Below are positions 42,584-51,836 of a stretch of 64,000 nucleotides of DNA, one piece after another; the first letter of the stretch is position 1, and each line of letters starts with the position of its first letter. This DNA is from JAWPMT01 sp965229785 (GTDB lineage: Bacteria > Bacteroidota > Bacteroidia > Cytophagales > Cyclobacteriaceae). The position numbers and the translations under genes were made by a program. The DNA lies in NCBI GenBank assembly GCA_965229785.1, contig CBDDJS010000001.1:6758001-6822000 (forward strand), written 5' to 3'. Below the pieces are notes generated by a model. It was not told the origin of the DNA. It worked only from the letters and a program-made list of their open reading frames with translations, and did no database searches.

Positions 42584-42964
42584 TTAGGCAGAGATACTCG
42601 TCCGAAGGTTTGATGACCTGATTTTTTCCAGTGTGATTTGGAAACGGTCGCTGGTCAGTGTGGATTTGTCCAGCATATCAGTCACGTGATTTTCAAAAAC
42701 CTCTGACGCAAATTTCTCGTTGGCGGACAGGATGACAAGCATCGGATTGTAAGGATAGAGGTTAAGTATTTCCTCAGGAGTCATACCTACAAAAGCAGGA
42801 TCGAAAAAAATGATGTCCGGGGTGGATTCCGTGATGGACTGTACTTCTTTCTTGTCATCAACGGTCGTATGAAGTTCGAGATCCTTGCTACGCAAGATCA
42901 ATTCTTCCAGTATCTTTTGGAAGAAGAAGTTGTCGTCAAGAATCATGCAAGAGTATTTCTTCAT
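42584..42964 (-). CDS. Stand-alone CheY-like receiver protein
   Basis: A single receiver domain of 126 residues when read from ATG 42964; a promoter overlapping the upstream ATG (42991) excludes that longer form. The acidic pair Asp10-Asp11 (LDDN), phospho-acceptor Asp55 (FFDPAF), the Ser in VILSAN and the Lys in LDKS are present, so it can probably be phosphorylated. The residue after Asp55 is Pro and the usual MP motif is missing, so it is divergent. No kinase or output gene adjoins it. It could act by binding a partner protein. Confidence 0.75.
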   Translation of the reverse strand: MKKYSCMILDDNFFFQKILEELILRSKDLELHTTVDDKKEVQSITESTPDIIFFDPAFVGMTPEEILNLYPYNPMLVILSANEKFASEVFENHVTDMLDKSTLTSDRFQITLEKIRSSNLRTSISA

Positions 42965-42988
42965 GCTGTCTAAGCGGGCAGTTGATGA

Positions 42989-42996
42989 CAAAAGTA
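42989..42996 (-). promoter_or_regulatory. -7 element of the stand-alone receiver gene
   Basis: TACTTTTG on the minus strand is an exact TAnnTTTG match. The predicted start, near 42982, is 18 bases before ATG 42964 and downstream of the alternative ATG at 42991. No good -33 box is visible. Confidence 0.5.
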
Positions 42997-43108
42997 CGTG
43001 TGTGGAGTTGAAAGAGATTCAGTTTTTCGGTGGTTGGAGGCTATCCGTCGATGATCAGAAAGTGCATCCTCGTCCTTCTGGAGAAACCCTTCTTTAAGCC
43101 AGCGAGGG

Positions 43109-43138
43109 TTAATGTTTCGCGTATGCGCTCTAGTTTTG
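43109..43138 (+). promoter_or_regulatory. Promoter of the TetR gene
   Basis: TAGTTTTG at 43131-43138 is an exact TAnnTTTG match; TTA (43109-43111), in place of TTG, lies 19 bases upstream. The implied leader before GTG 43164 is about 19 bases. Confidence 0.5.
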
Positions 43139-43163
43139 CTCAAGCCGAACTAATTTCACGTTT

Positions 43164-43733
43164 GTGACATCAAAGAAAGAACAGATCTTTCTGGCTGCCA
43201 GGAAACTATTTCGTCATAAAGGCTATGTCTCTTGTTCTATGCAAGACATTGCCACCGAATTGAACATCAAAGCAGCCAGCCTTTATAATCATATCCAATC
43301 CAAGCATGAGATCCTTCAGAAATTACTGATCGATGGAGGAGAATTGTTTGCCAGAGGCATGTCGGAAATCCAGGAGTCATCGCTGCCTGCGATGGAAAAA
43401 CTGGAAAGATTGATCGGATTGCATGTGAGGTTGTCGATTGATCATACAGACCTGATGGCACTGATGATGGTAGAGTGGCGACACCTCGAAGAACCGGCCA
43501 TGAGTCGGTACCGAACCTTGCGAGACGACTATGAAAATGACTTTCGTCAAATTCTTAAAGCGGCAATAACAGAGGAAAAGCTTGAAGGAGTTCACCAGGA
43601 GATAGCCCTGTTTTCGATGTTAACCACCCTTCAACGTTTTTATGCATGGTACGATAAACGATCCAGTATGAATGCACTGGATCTTGAAAAGCACACCATA
43701 AAATGCTTGCTCGACGGGATTCGAAACGGCTAA
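43164..43733 (+). CDS. TetR/AcrR-family transcription regulator
   Basis: A 189-residue one-component repressor. It starts at GTG 43164, giving the usual SKKEQIFLAARKLFRHKGY helix; the HTH is CSMQDIATELNIKAASLYNHIQSK (about 23-46). The C-terminal ligand domain has no recognisable specificity. A 24-bp palindrome begins 3 bases after its stop, between this gene and a TonB receptor operon on the same strand, so it may control that operon. A promoter-like sequence lies close upstream. Confidence 0.9.
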   Translation: MTSKKEQIFLAARKLFRHKGYVSCSMQDIATELNIKAASLYNHIQSKHEILQKLLIDGGELFARGMSEIQESSLPAMEKLERLIGLHVRLSIDHTDLMALMMVEWRHLEEPAMSRYRTLRDDYENDFRQILKAAITEEKLEGVHQEIALFSMLTTLQRFYAWYDKRSSMNALDLEKHTIKCLLDGIRNG

Positions 43734-43736
43734 GGA

Positions 43737-43760
43737 TTGACTGATTTCTGATTCAGTCAA
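43737..43760. promoter_or_regulatory. 24-bp palindrome, candidate TetR operator
   Basis: Perfect 8-bp arms TTGACTGA and TCAGTCAA surround an 8-base centre. It has no T-run and so is a poor terminator. Symmetry and arm length suit a TetR dimer, and it lies about 100 bases before the first gene of the TonB operon. Confidence 0.5.
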
Positions 43761-43863
43761 GGGTGGACGTTCAAATGGGCAAAGAGTTTTGGGCTTTTAA
43801 CATTTCAAAAGACTGATTTTGTCGCGGATGCAGTTATCTTGAAATTCGGTCTCACTTATTTTC

Positions 43864-44589
43864 ATGCGCCCACGGATTACCACTTTCTTGCTCTTTTTAT
43901 CGCTGGCCTTTGGTTCGAGAGGGCAGTACGCCTTGGAGGGGTTTAGCCTGAGCGATACTTCCGGCCATTGGTTCGATCATCAAATAGGTTTACAGGCCCA
44001 GGAAATATTTACGGGAGTCTTTGTTTCCTTACAAGACCGACCTGTCATAGAAGAAGCTTCCTGGGGAGAAGCGATCTGGACGGTGGGGGAAGTTTTTTAT
44101 CGGGGAGATCTGTACAGGAATGTTTATCTACTGTATGATCTTGAAAATGATGTTTTGCTTACAAAAAACCACCTGAATAGTAGTTATTTCAATCATTCGA
44201 TCAGGCTGAATCAGGAGCAAATTGATTGGTTCCGTATTGGGGCAGATCGATTTGTTAGAAGACACTTTTCTGACTTAAAAGTGCCAGCTGCCTTCTATCA
44301 CGAAATATTTTCGGTTGAATCCTTCGCCTTTTACGCTCGTCGTGAGCGAATACGCAAGATTGAAACCAATGCGATAAGGCTGGAGCCTGATGATTCATTT
44401 TATTTATCCGTGAGAGGAGATACGTATAGTGTTCACAATCCGGCATCGGTCTATAAACTGTTTCCCGAATTGAAGGCCTCACTGAAACCCGTTTTCAAGT
44501 CTTTAAGGATCCGTAAATTCCAAAAGGCTACTGTTTCCCAATTACAACAAATGGCGCGTCGATGCGCACCGATCATTATTCAATCATGA
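43864..44589 (+). CDS. Secreted protein of unknown function heading a TonB receptor operon
   Basis: Signal peptide 1-20 (GSRGQ), then 221 residues with no family that I can name. Aromatic-rich strands (SYFNHSIRLNQEQIDWFRIGADRFVRRHF, FYLSVRGDTYSVHNP) suggest a beta-rich fold. The C-terminal 50 residues are basic and helical (SLRIRKFQKATVSQLQQMARR). Its stop overlaps the TonB receptor's ATG by ATGA, a sign of coupled translation. In Bacteroidota small secreted proteins at this position are sometimes accessory lipoproteins or anti-sigma factors; this one has neither a lipobox nor a FecR pattern. Confidence 0.6.
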   Translation: MRPRITTFLLFLSLAFGSRGQYALEGFSLSDTSGHWFDHQIGLQAQEIFTGVFVSLQDRPVIEEASWGEAIWTVGEVFYRGDLYRNVYLLYDLENDVLLTKNHLNSSYFNHSIRLNQEQIDWFRIGADRFVRRHFSDLKVPAAFYHEIFSVESFAFYARRERIRKIETNAIRLEPDDSFYLSVRGDTYSVHNPASVYKLFPELKASLKPVFKSLRIRKFQKATVSQLQQMARRCAPIIIQS

Positions 44590-47357
44590 AGGCCTGTACA
44601 GTAGTTTTCATGATTTTTTTGACATTGGGCCAATTGGGGGCTCAGGACATGCCGATGATCTCCGTTGAGTTTAAGGAAGTAGCAGCAGATGAGGCCGTAT
44701 CACAATTGGAAAGTCAGAGTGGTATAAGCCTTTTTTATGATCCTAATGACCTGGATTCCCTGAAGGTATCCGGAATTTTCAGTGAGCTGAGGTTGGATGA
44801 GACGCTTCATCAAATGTTGGCAGATTATGATTTTCAGGTTTTGGTTCATGAAGGGCAGGTTTTCCTGATTCGGGAGAATGTTGTGCTTACCAATTTACCC
44901 TTGGTGAATGAACTGTTGAATAGTGAAGAGCCTGAAAGTGCGATTGAAAAAGGGCTGATTTTTTCGCAGGATTACGCTGATCAGCAAGCTTCAGATAACC
45001 TTGAACAGATCATTATTGAAATTGGGCAGAGAAGCAAAATGGTTTCTGGAGGTAGATCGACTCTGGCGGGCTATGTGCGCGAAAAGGAAAATGGCAACCC
45101 CGTAGCGAATGCGGTGGTCTACATTGAAAACCCCACCGTGGTAGCGAGTACCGACGATAATGGATTTTATTCCATCATTCTTCCAAACGGAAGGAACGAA
45201 GTGAAAATTCAATATGCAGGACTAAAGACCACAAAGAGAAATGTTGTGCTTTTTTCTGACGGTCAACTCAATATTGACATGCTTGTTGATGTAATCGCAT
45301 TGAGAGAAGTATTGGTGGAATCCGATCGGGATGCGAACGTGAGTGCGGTCAAAATGGGGGTTGCCAGGCTGGATGTCAAAGGAGTGAAAAATGTACCTAT
45401 TGTTCTCGGCGAAAGAGATGTGATCAAAGTAGCGACTACCTATGCCGGGGTGCAGACTTTGGGAGAAGGTGCTGCGGGCTTCAATGTTCGTGGAGGGAAA
45501 TCTGATCAGAACCTTATTCAGTTCAATGGTGCTCCGATTTATAATGCCAATCATTTTTTAGGTTTCTTTTCCGTTTTTAATTCAGACGTTATCGATCGGC
45601 TGGACATTTATAAGGCGAGTGTTCCGGCAAAATTTGGAGGAAGGTTATCATCGGTCTTTGATGTCCAGGGAAAACCCGCTCAAACCGAAAAGGTCACGGG
45701 CCGGGGAGGGGTCTCCCCCGTAACGTCTAAACTGGCGATGGAAATCCCAGTACTGAAAGGGAAGTCGGGGTTGGTATTTGGTGGACGCTCTACCTATTCG
45801 AATTGGATCCTCCGACAATCGAACAATGCCAACTTCAATGAAAACAGAATTGCTTTTCGGGATCTGGTTTTACAGTATGATCATAAGATAAAGGAAGGCA
45901 ATGAATTCCAGGTTTCGCTGTACACCAGTGATGATGAATTTCGACTGAATTCTGATACGTTGTTTTCTTTTTCAAACCTGGAATATTTCAATCGGTTAGG
46001 CAGTATGTCATGGAAAAAAGTTGTGAATGAAAAGCTGGACCTGAACCTCGGTGCCTATGGCTCACACTACCGATACGAATTGACTTTTGACCAATCCCCG
46101 GAAAATGCATTTCGACAGGATTTCGACATTCGCGATTTAGGATTTACGGCTGATGGCACTTATTACTGGAATGATCAACATACGGTCGTTCTGGGAACCT
46201 CCTTCAAACATTATCAGGTAAACCCGGGAAGCAGGGTACCTCTCAATAGTGAATCGGAGGTGGCTACCCTGTTTCTGGAAGAATCGAAGGGTCGGGAGAT
46301 AGTTTTGCACGCAGAAGATCAGATCGAATGGGGCGACCGCCTGGCTTTTTCCTTTGGGTTGCGTTACTCCCTGTTCCAGGCACTTGGAGCGGCCACGATT
46401 TATCAATATCAGGAAGGAGGACCAAAAAACCGATCTACGAGACAAGATTCAGTGCAGTTCGGTAATGGCGAAGTGATCAAAACAAATGGTGGGCTTGAAT
46501 ACAGATTGTCCGCCAGATACACCTTATCGGAAGCCTCCTCATTGAAGTTTGCAATAAATCGATCCCGACAATACATCCATACCCTGACCAATAGTGCCAC
46601 ATTATCGCCTACGGATACCTGGGCTTTGACCGGAATTCATCTCAAGCCACAGATCGGCGATCAAATATCTGTGGGGTATTTCAGGAACTTTCCGGATCGC
46701 CGAATCGAAGCAAGTGTGGAGAGCTATTACAAACGCCTTCAAAATCTGGTTGATTTCAAAGTAGGGGCTGATTTTCTATTGAACCCCAATTTAGAAACAG
46801 CCATACTTCAGGGACCGGGACGATCTTATGGTGTTGAGTTTTCGTTGAAACTGAAGGGGAAGCTCAATGGCTGGCTGAACTATACTTTTTCCAGAACGCA
46901 GTTGCAACTGAAGAGCGATTTCCCTGAAGAGACCATCAATCAGGGATCATTTTTCCCGGCGAGTTATGATAAGCCTCATGCGGTAAATATTGTCGCGAAT
47001 TATAAGGTAACCCGACGGATCAGTTTTTCATACAATATGAATTACTCCACCGGGAGACCCATCACCTCTCCTGTGGGATCTTATGACTTTAAAGGGCAAT
47101 CAATCGTGCATTTCAGTGATCGAAATACATTTAGGATACCGGATTATTTGCGAATGGATTTAGGAATAAGCCTGGAAGAAGGACATTTATTGAAACGGCT
47201 CACACATGCCTACTGGTCCTTTTCAATTTACAATTTTCTGGGCCGTGACAACCCGTATTCCGTATTCTTTGATTCTCGGGAAGGCGAGGTTGAAGCATTT
47301 AAGTTGGTAGTCTTTGGAGACCCTATTCCTACCTTATCATTCAACTTTAGGTTCTGA
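44586..47357 (+). CDS. TonB-dependent receptor with STN and CarboxypepD_reg domains
   Basis: Outer-membrane active importer. I chose ATG 44586 (923 residues; frame open from 44562) because it overlaps the previous stop as ATGA and gives a signal peptide (to LGAQ). Domains: STN (about 25-100, FKEVAADEAVSQLESQSG), CarboxypepD_reg-like (about 155-235, TLAGYVREKENGNPVANA), plug (about 255-360, GAAGFNVRGGKSDQNLIQFNG) and a beta barrel to the C-terminal FNFRF. The STN domain usually talks to a sigma/anti-sigma pair, but none is seen here. The substrate is unknown. Confidence 0.92.
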   Translation: MKACTVVFMIFLTLGQLGAQDMPMISVEFKEVAADEAVSQLESQSGISLFYDPNDLDSLKVSGIFSELRLDETLHQMLADYDFQVLVHEGQVFLIRENVVLTNLPLVNELLNSEEPESAIEKGLIFSQDYADQQASDNLEQIIIEIGQRSKMVSGGRSTLAGYVREKENGNPVANAVVYIENPTVVASTDDNGFYSIILPNGRNEVKIQYAGLKTTKRNVVLFSDGQLNIDMLVDVIALREVLVESDRDANVSAVKMGVARLDVKGVKNVPIVLGERDVIKVATTYAGVQTLGEGAAGFNVRGGKSDQNLIQFNGAPIYNANHFLGFFSVFNSDVIDRLDIYKASVPAKFGGRLSSVFDVQGKPAQTEKVTGRGGVSPVTSKLAMEIPVLKGKSGLVFGGRSTYSNWILRQSNNANFNENRIAFRDLVLQYDHKIKEGNEFQVSLYTSDDEFRLNSDTLFSFSNLEYFNRLGSMSWKKVVNEKLDLNLGAYGSHYRYELTFDQSPENAFRQDFDIRDLGFTADGTYYWNDQHTVVLGTSFKHYQVNPGSRVPLNSESEVATLFLEESKGREIVLHAEDQIEWGDRLAFSFGLRYSLFQALGAATIYQYQEGGPKNRSTRQDSVQFGNGEVIKTNGGLEYRLSARYTLSEASSLKFAINRSRQYIHTLTNSATLSPTDTWALTGIHLKPQIGDQISVGYFRNFPDRRIEASVESYYKRLQNLVDFKVGADFLLNPNLETAILQGPGRSYGVEFSLKLKGKLNGWLNYTFSRTQLQLKSDFPEETINQGSFFPASYDKPHAVNIVANYKVTRRISFSYNMNYSTGRPITSPVGSYDFKGQSIVHFSDRNTFRIPDYLRMDLGISLEEGHLLKRLTHAYWSFSIYNFLGRDNPYSVFFDSREGEVEAFKLVVFGDPIPTLSFNFRF

Positions 47358-48541
47358 TGCGCAAATGTTTGTTACATATCGTTCTGTTTCTTTTACTAAC
47401 TGGCAGCTGTGTACAGTCTTTCGATTTCCAGGCACAGGAATATGAACGACTGCTGGTAGTGGACGGCTTGTTCACAGACGAGCTTATACGACATCAGGTC
47501 ATGCTTGCTTACACAAGACCTGTTGATCAGGACTCACTGATCCCCGCAACGGATGCTCAGGTGGTTCTGGAAAATGACCAGGGATTGCGCATCCCCTATC
47601 AGGAGTCTGATCCGGGCATTTATTTCACTGAAACAGCAATTGCGGGAGAGCCCGGAGTGACGTATACGCTTCGAATCACCACGGCTGAAAATGAAGAGTA
47701 TATTTCCAGGCCTTCTACCCTGCAGGCTGCTCCACCAGTAGACGATATTACCGTGCGATATGCGGAATTGCCCTCTGAAATACTTGAACGAAATGAACCC
47801 GGCATGCAGTTCTTCCTGGATGCTGATCCGGCAACCAATGGAGGAGGTGAATTTTTCAGGTTCGACTGGAGTGAAACGGCGGAGGTTCGAGTCCCGTTTC
47901 CTTCAAATTGGGAATGGTTTGGTACCTGTCCTGACGACTGCTTTTGGCAATTGCGTGAAGATCGTGTAAGCATTTGTTATCAAACCAATGAGTCCATTGG
48001 ACTGACTCTTGGAACTACCGCATTCAATGCTGATCAGAAGCTTTCCGAAGTTCCACTTCGTTTTGTGAGCCTTGAGACTGACCTCCTTCGAAATCGCTAT
48101 TCGCTGGAAGCGGAAGTACATGCCATTGACGCGGAAGCTTATGAATACTTTAGCCAATTGAAAGAGGTTAATGAATCGGGTGGATCCTTGTTTGATAATC
48201 AGCAAGGGGCGGTCATTGGCAACATGTTGTCCGTTTCATCGCCGGATGAGCCTGTTCTGGGGTATTTTGAAGTGTCCGGAGTAAGCCGTAGAAGGGAATT
48301 CTTTACTTCCGATGATTACGGTGAAGCATACTTTACACCACCCTTCCGTTTTGCCTGCAGGGGGGATGGTATCATCATCGAAACTACTCCTGATAGCATC
48401 AGCTATTATCTCGGACTAATCCCGAGTTACCAGATAGTTAACATCTCTAACATTCCCGCTGAGGCCTCACTTGGACCCAGATCTTGTACAGATTGTTCCT
48501 GGTATGCACCCACCGAAAAACCAGACTTTTGGGAAAATTGA
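47357..48541 (+). CDS. DUF4249 outer-membrane lipoprotein
   Basis: Lipoprotein signal with Cys18 (TGSC). The mature protein (about 376 residues) has the DUF4249 order: an N-terminal beta domain starting YERLLVVDGLFTDE, Ig-like strands with GVTYTLRITTAENEEY, and a C-terminal region with paired Cys (CPDDC near 195, CTDC near 383). DUF4249 proteins occur next to TonB receptors in Bacteroidota and probably serve as surface partners. The ATG shares one base with the receptor's stop (TGATG), and its own stop does the same with the next gene. Confidence 0.85.
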   Translation: MRKCLLHIVLFLLLTGSCVQSFDFQAQEYERLLVVDGLFTDELIRHQVMLAYTRPVDQDSLIPATDAQVVLENDQGLRIPYQESDPGIYFTETAIAGEPGVTYTLRITTAENEEYISRPSTLQAAPPVDDITVRYAELPSEILERNEPGMQFFLDADPATNGGGEFFRFDWSETAEVRVPFPSNWEWFGTCPDDCFWQLREDRVSICYQTNESIGLTLGTTAFNADQKLSEVPLRFVSLETDLLRNRYSLEAEVHAIDAEAYEYFSQLKEVNESGGSLFDNQQGAVIGNMLSVSSPDEPVLGYFEVSGVSRRREFFTSDDYGEAYFTPPFRFACRGDGIIIETTPDSISYYLGLIPSYQIVNISNIPAEASLGPRSCTDCSWYAPTEKPDFWEN

Positions 48542-50748
48542 TGGCACGGCTATACATAGTACTTGCTACTTACCTGGTCGTTCTTAACCTCCAGGCACAA
48601 CCACATAGGGATGTTAGGGAAGAGATATTTATTCATCCCAATTCACAAGTTTTTGTCGCAGGCGAAACCCTCCGTTTTTCTGCCTATACTTTGAGCCATT
48701 TGTCAGGAGAAATATCTGCTTTGAGTAAGATCCTGTACGTACAACTGGTTGGTGAAAATGGGTCAGTGGTAGAACAAAAAGTCATGTTGGAAAAGGGGCG
48801 GGGGAGTGGTGAGATTTTCGTGAATTCCCTGTTGCCCTCCGGCCGATATCAATTGCTGGCTTATACCCGATGGATGAGGAATTTTAATGATTATTTCCAG
48901 TTGCCGTTGACCATCATCAATCCCTTTGAGGCAACCATTCCGAAATCCATTAATGATAGCCTTTTGCAAATTCATTTCTATCACCCCAATGATTACCTTA
49001 TTGAGGGGGTCAAAAGTGAAATAGGATTCAGGGTTAAACTCCCGGAGGGATATCCTCCGGTAGAAGAAGGGAAACTCATTGATGCCAGAGGAGCGGTGTT
49101 GCAAACTTTTCGTCCTGGAGCAACGAACGCGGGGCGTTTTGAATTTAAACCGAAAGCGAAAGAGGACTATCAGGTTTTGCTAACAGATGAATCAGGATCT
49201 ATCAGTTTTCACAAATTTCTTCCCATTGAAGCGGCTGGCTATGAAATTCAGGTGGACAGGAGGTCAACCGGATTCGAGTTTACTCCGGTGGCGGTAAATC
49301 GTTCCGTTCAGGAATTGAGCATGAATGTATATCATGTTGGTGCGCTATGGGAATCTCGACAGGTCGCTGCGGGTGAGCCAGAGATATTTAAAGATGCTTC
49401 ACTTCCGAAGGCTATATTTCACGTTTCCCTTCATGAATCCGGGCGACTAGTGTATTCCAGAAGTGTGATGCCTTTGAATCCTATCGCTGCTGTAAAGCAC
49501 ATTGGCAAGATGCAGGAGTTCTATGGATACAGGGACAGCATTCAACTACAAGTTGAGCTCAAAAAAGGGCAGTACAGTATTTCCATCCAGCAGAAAAGTG
49601 AAACACTTTCAGAGTCGGTCATAAAAGCAGATCAGAGAAAATTTTGGAAGCAAATCGATCATCCGTTTTCTGACCAAAATACGCCCCCTTTACTTGAGGA
49701 AGACAAACAATTATTTGTGGCCATTCACAAATTCCGGTCGCCAAAACTTTTACCTGATTCTGTTGCTCTACTTCCTGAACTGCGAAATGAATTATTCACG
49801 GCAACATTGGCACATACGGGTGTAGGTTCCATCAATGATGTTGAAGTAGCCTTGTCTTTTCCTGCTGAAGTTCCGCTAATCAAAACAGCAAATACTGATC
49901 AAGAAGGAAAAGTCCAATTTTCTCATCCACCTCTTTATGAGGATCAGGAGGCCTATTTGTCCGTTTTGGATCATGAGCCATCCTGGCACTTCAGCCCAGA
50001 AAATAAATTTATGACAATCTTTCCTCCTTTCGATTATTCTATGAAAGCCCTGGATTCCTTAGATGCGGTGGAAATAAAGAAGCGCAGTATTGATAATCAA
50101 ATTATGAATGCTTTTCGCGATAAACGCCCCAAAAAGGCACAGGAAGCTGAAAATGTTCGTTCTCCCATCACTCAATGGAATTTTGAGTATCAGTTAGACG
50201 ATTATCAGCGTTTCCCAGATTTTAAAGAATACTTTGTTGAATATATCCTGGGAGCAGGTATAAGAAACGGAGGTATTCACATCAGAAAAGAGTATTATCG
50301 ACCAGACTTTCAAAATCAGCAATTGGTGTTATTGGATGGTGTGCCCGTATCTCCTGAAAGAATTCTGGAATTGGATCCTTACCTTGTGGAGAAAGTCAGC
50401 GTTTTAAATAACCGGACATTTTTAGGAGCTTCTGTCTTTGATGGGGTAGTACTGGCCAAAACGTATGACAATGACCTGGCAGGCTATGAGCCAGTGGCTG
50501 CTACCCGAATGACTTATCAGGGGATTTCGCCGGCTTCGGAGGCCTTCTCAGGATTAGAAACTCAGCTCGAAAAAAAGCCTGATAGAAGAACGCACCTTTA
50601 TTGGAATCCCATGCTGGATTGGAGGGGAGGAACATTCGAATTGAAGAGCATTACCTCAGATGTTTCAGGTGTTTTTGAAGTGCGGATTGAAGGGTTTTCA
50701 ACTGATGGCGAACCCATATCTATTAGTGGCACATTTGAAGTGAGGTGA
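48541..50748 (+). CDS. MG2-type secreted protein with C-terminal TonB plug-like region
   Basis: I chose ATG 48541 (735 residues) because it overlaps the DUF4249 stop as TGATG and starts a signal peptide (to LQAQ); the frame is open from 48484. An N-terminal macroglobulin MG2-like domain (about 25-110: EEIFIHPNSQVFVAGETLRFSAY, GSGEIFVNSLLPSGRYQLLAYT) is followed by further Ig-like repeats. Near the end LLDGVPVSPERILELDPYLVEKVSVL resembles a TonB plug domain. Proteins of this type sit beside receptor/DUF4249 pairs in Bacteroidota, with unknown function. Confidence 0.78.
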   Translation: MARLYIVLATYLVVLNLQAQPHRDVREEIFIHPNSQVFVAGETLRFSAYTLSHLSGEISALSKILYVQLVGENGSVVEQKVMLEKGRGSGEIFVNSLLPSGRYQLLAYTRWMRNFNDYFQLPLTIINPFEATIPKSINDSLLQIHFYHPNDYLIEGVKSEIGFRVKLPEGYPPVEEGKLIDARGAVLQTFRPGATNAGRFEFKPKAKEDYQVLLTDESGSISFHKFLPIEAAGYEIQVDRRSTGFEFTPVAVNRSVQELSMNVYHVGALWESRQVAAGEPEIFKDASLPKAIFHVSLHESGRLVYSRSVMPLNPIAAVKHIGKMQEFYGYRDSIQLQVELKKGQYSISIQQKSETLSESVIKADQRKFWKQIDHPFSDQNTPPLLEEDKQLFVAIHKFRSPKLLPDSVALLPELRNELFTATLAHTGVGSINDVEVALSFPAEVPLIKTANTDQEGKVQFSHPPLYEDQEAYLSVLDHEPSWHFSPENKFMTIFPPFDYSMKALDSLDAVEIKKRSIDNQIMNAFRDKRPKKAQEAENVRSPITQWNFEYQLDDYQRFPDFKEYFVEYILGAGIRNGGIHIRKEYYRPDFQNQQLVLLDGVPVSPERILELDPYLVEKVSVLNNRTFLGASVFDGVVLAKTYDNDLAGYEPVAATRMTYQGISPASEAFSGLETQLEKKPDRRTHLYWNPMLDWRGGTFELKSITSDVSGVFEVRIEGFSTDGEPISISGTFEVR

Positions 50749-50750
50749 TT

Positions 50751-51668
50751 TTAACCGATCAACAATACCAGTAAGGCCGGCATGGTGATAAATGCCACCA
50801 GGGTTTCAATGGTGATGATGGAGGCCATTAAAGGTTGATCCCCATTCAGATGACCTGCCAGTATATAAGATGATACTGCGCAAGGTACAGCGCAAAACAA
50901 GGTTCCCACTGCCAATGAAAGTCCGTCTACACCCAGGTATTGAAGCGTGAAAAAAGCACATGTTGGCATCAATACGAGTTTGGCAAGGTTCGCTAATACG
51001 ATCGGCGCTAATGTGTCCCGTTTTTCCAATGCCCGTAAACCCGTCCCTACCGAAATGAGCCCCAGAGGCAATGCTGCACTGGCAAGGATATCGAACAAGT
51101 CATAAGTGAAAAAAGGAAGTCCGATCCGGGTTAAATTAAGTGATATACCAATGATACAGGCGATCACAAGTGGATTTTGGAAAATGCTTTTCAGTACACC
51201 CCCGAATGTTCGCTTTCCATTCGGGACATAATAGGCAAAAGAAAGAATGCATAAGATATTGACCAGAGGTATAACACCTGCTAAAGGAATTACCGCCAGC
51301 GCCAAACCTTCGGAACCATAAAGGGCCGAAGCGGATGCCAGTACTACATAAGTATTTGGACGAATGCTCCCTTGAAAAACGGAGGTGAGTGAAGCGGAAT
51401 TCACTCGAAGTAACGAACCCAGGATCAGGGCGAAAATGCCAATCGCAATAACACTGCCACACAGGACAAGATAAAGCTGACTTACTGATGAGGATGAAAA
51501 GTCTGCAACGGCAAGTTTTTGGATGATCAGAGCTGGTAACAGCACGAAATAGGTTAGTCGATCCGCAGACACCCAGAAATTGTCCGACGGAAATTTCCAC
51601 CTTCGAAAGACGAAGCCTAACATGATCAATGAGAAGATCGGTAGTAGCGAATATATAATGGCAAGCAT
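50751..51668 (-). CDS. AEC-family (auxin efflux carrier-like) transporter
   Basis: A 305-residue membrane protein with about ten hydrophobic segments in two halves of five (RRWKFPSD, GSIRPNTYVVLASA, LGLISVGTGLRALEK). This matches the AEC/MdcF family of carriers for small organic acids or amino acids. The substrate cannot be told. Its stop is separated from that of the convergent MG2 gene by only 2 bases. Transcription should start in the 168-base gap shared with the TAXI-type gene. Confidence 0.85.
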   Translation of the reverse strand: MLAIIYSLLPIFSLIMLGFVFRRWKFPSDNFWVSADRLTYFVLLPALIIQKLAVADFSSSSVSQLYLVLCGSVIAIGIFALILGSLLRVNSASLTSVFQGSIRPNTYVVLASASALYGSEGLALAVIPLAGVIPLVNILCILSFAYYVPNGKRTFGGVLKSIFQNPLVIACIIGISLNLTRIGLPFFTYDLFDILASAALPLGLISVGTGLRALEKRDTLAPIVLANLAKLVLMPTCAFFTLQYLGVDGLSLAVGTLFCAVPCAVSSYILAGHLNGDQPLMASIITIETLVAFITMPALLVLLIG

Positions 51669-51836
51669 GGGTACTTCAGAAGGCGCCCAAGTTAATCATT
51701 CCCATGTTTATCTGTTATTCTGCCCAGCCATTTATAAGTGTATTGCCCAAGTGCCGAATTATCCATAATTTGCCGCCTCCAGCTACAAATAATCAATCCA
51801 GGGGAATTGTATTAACTGAAATTAAGAGCCTGCTCT

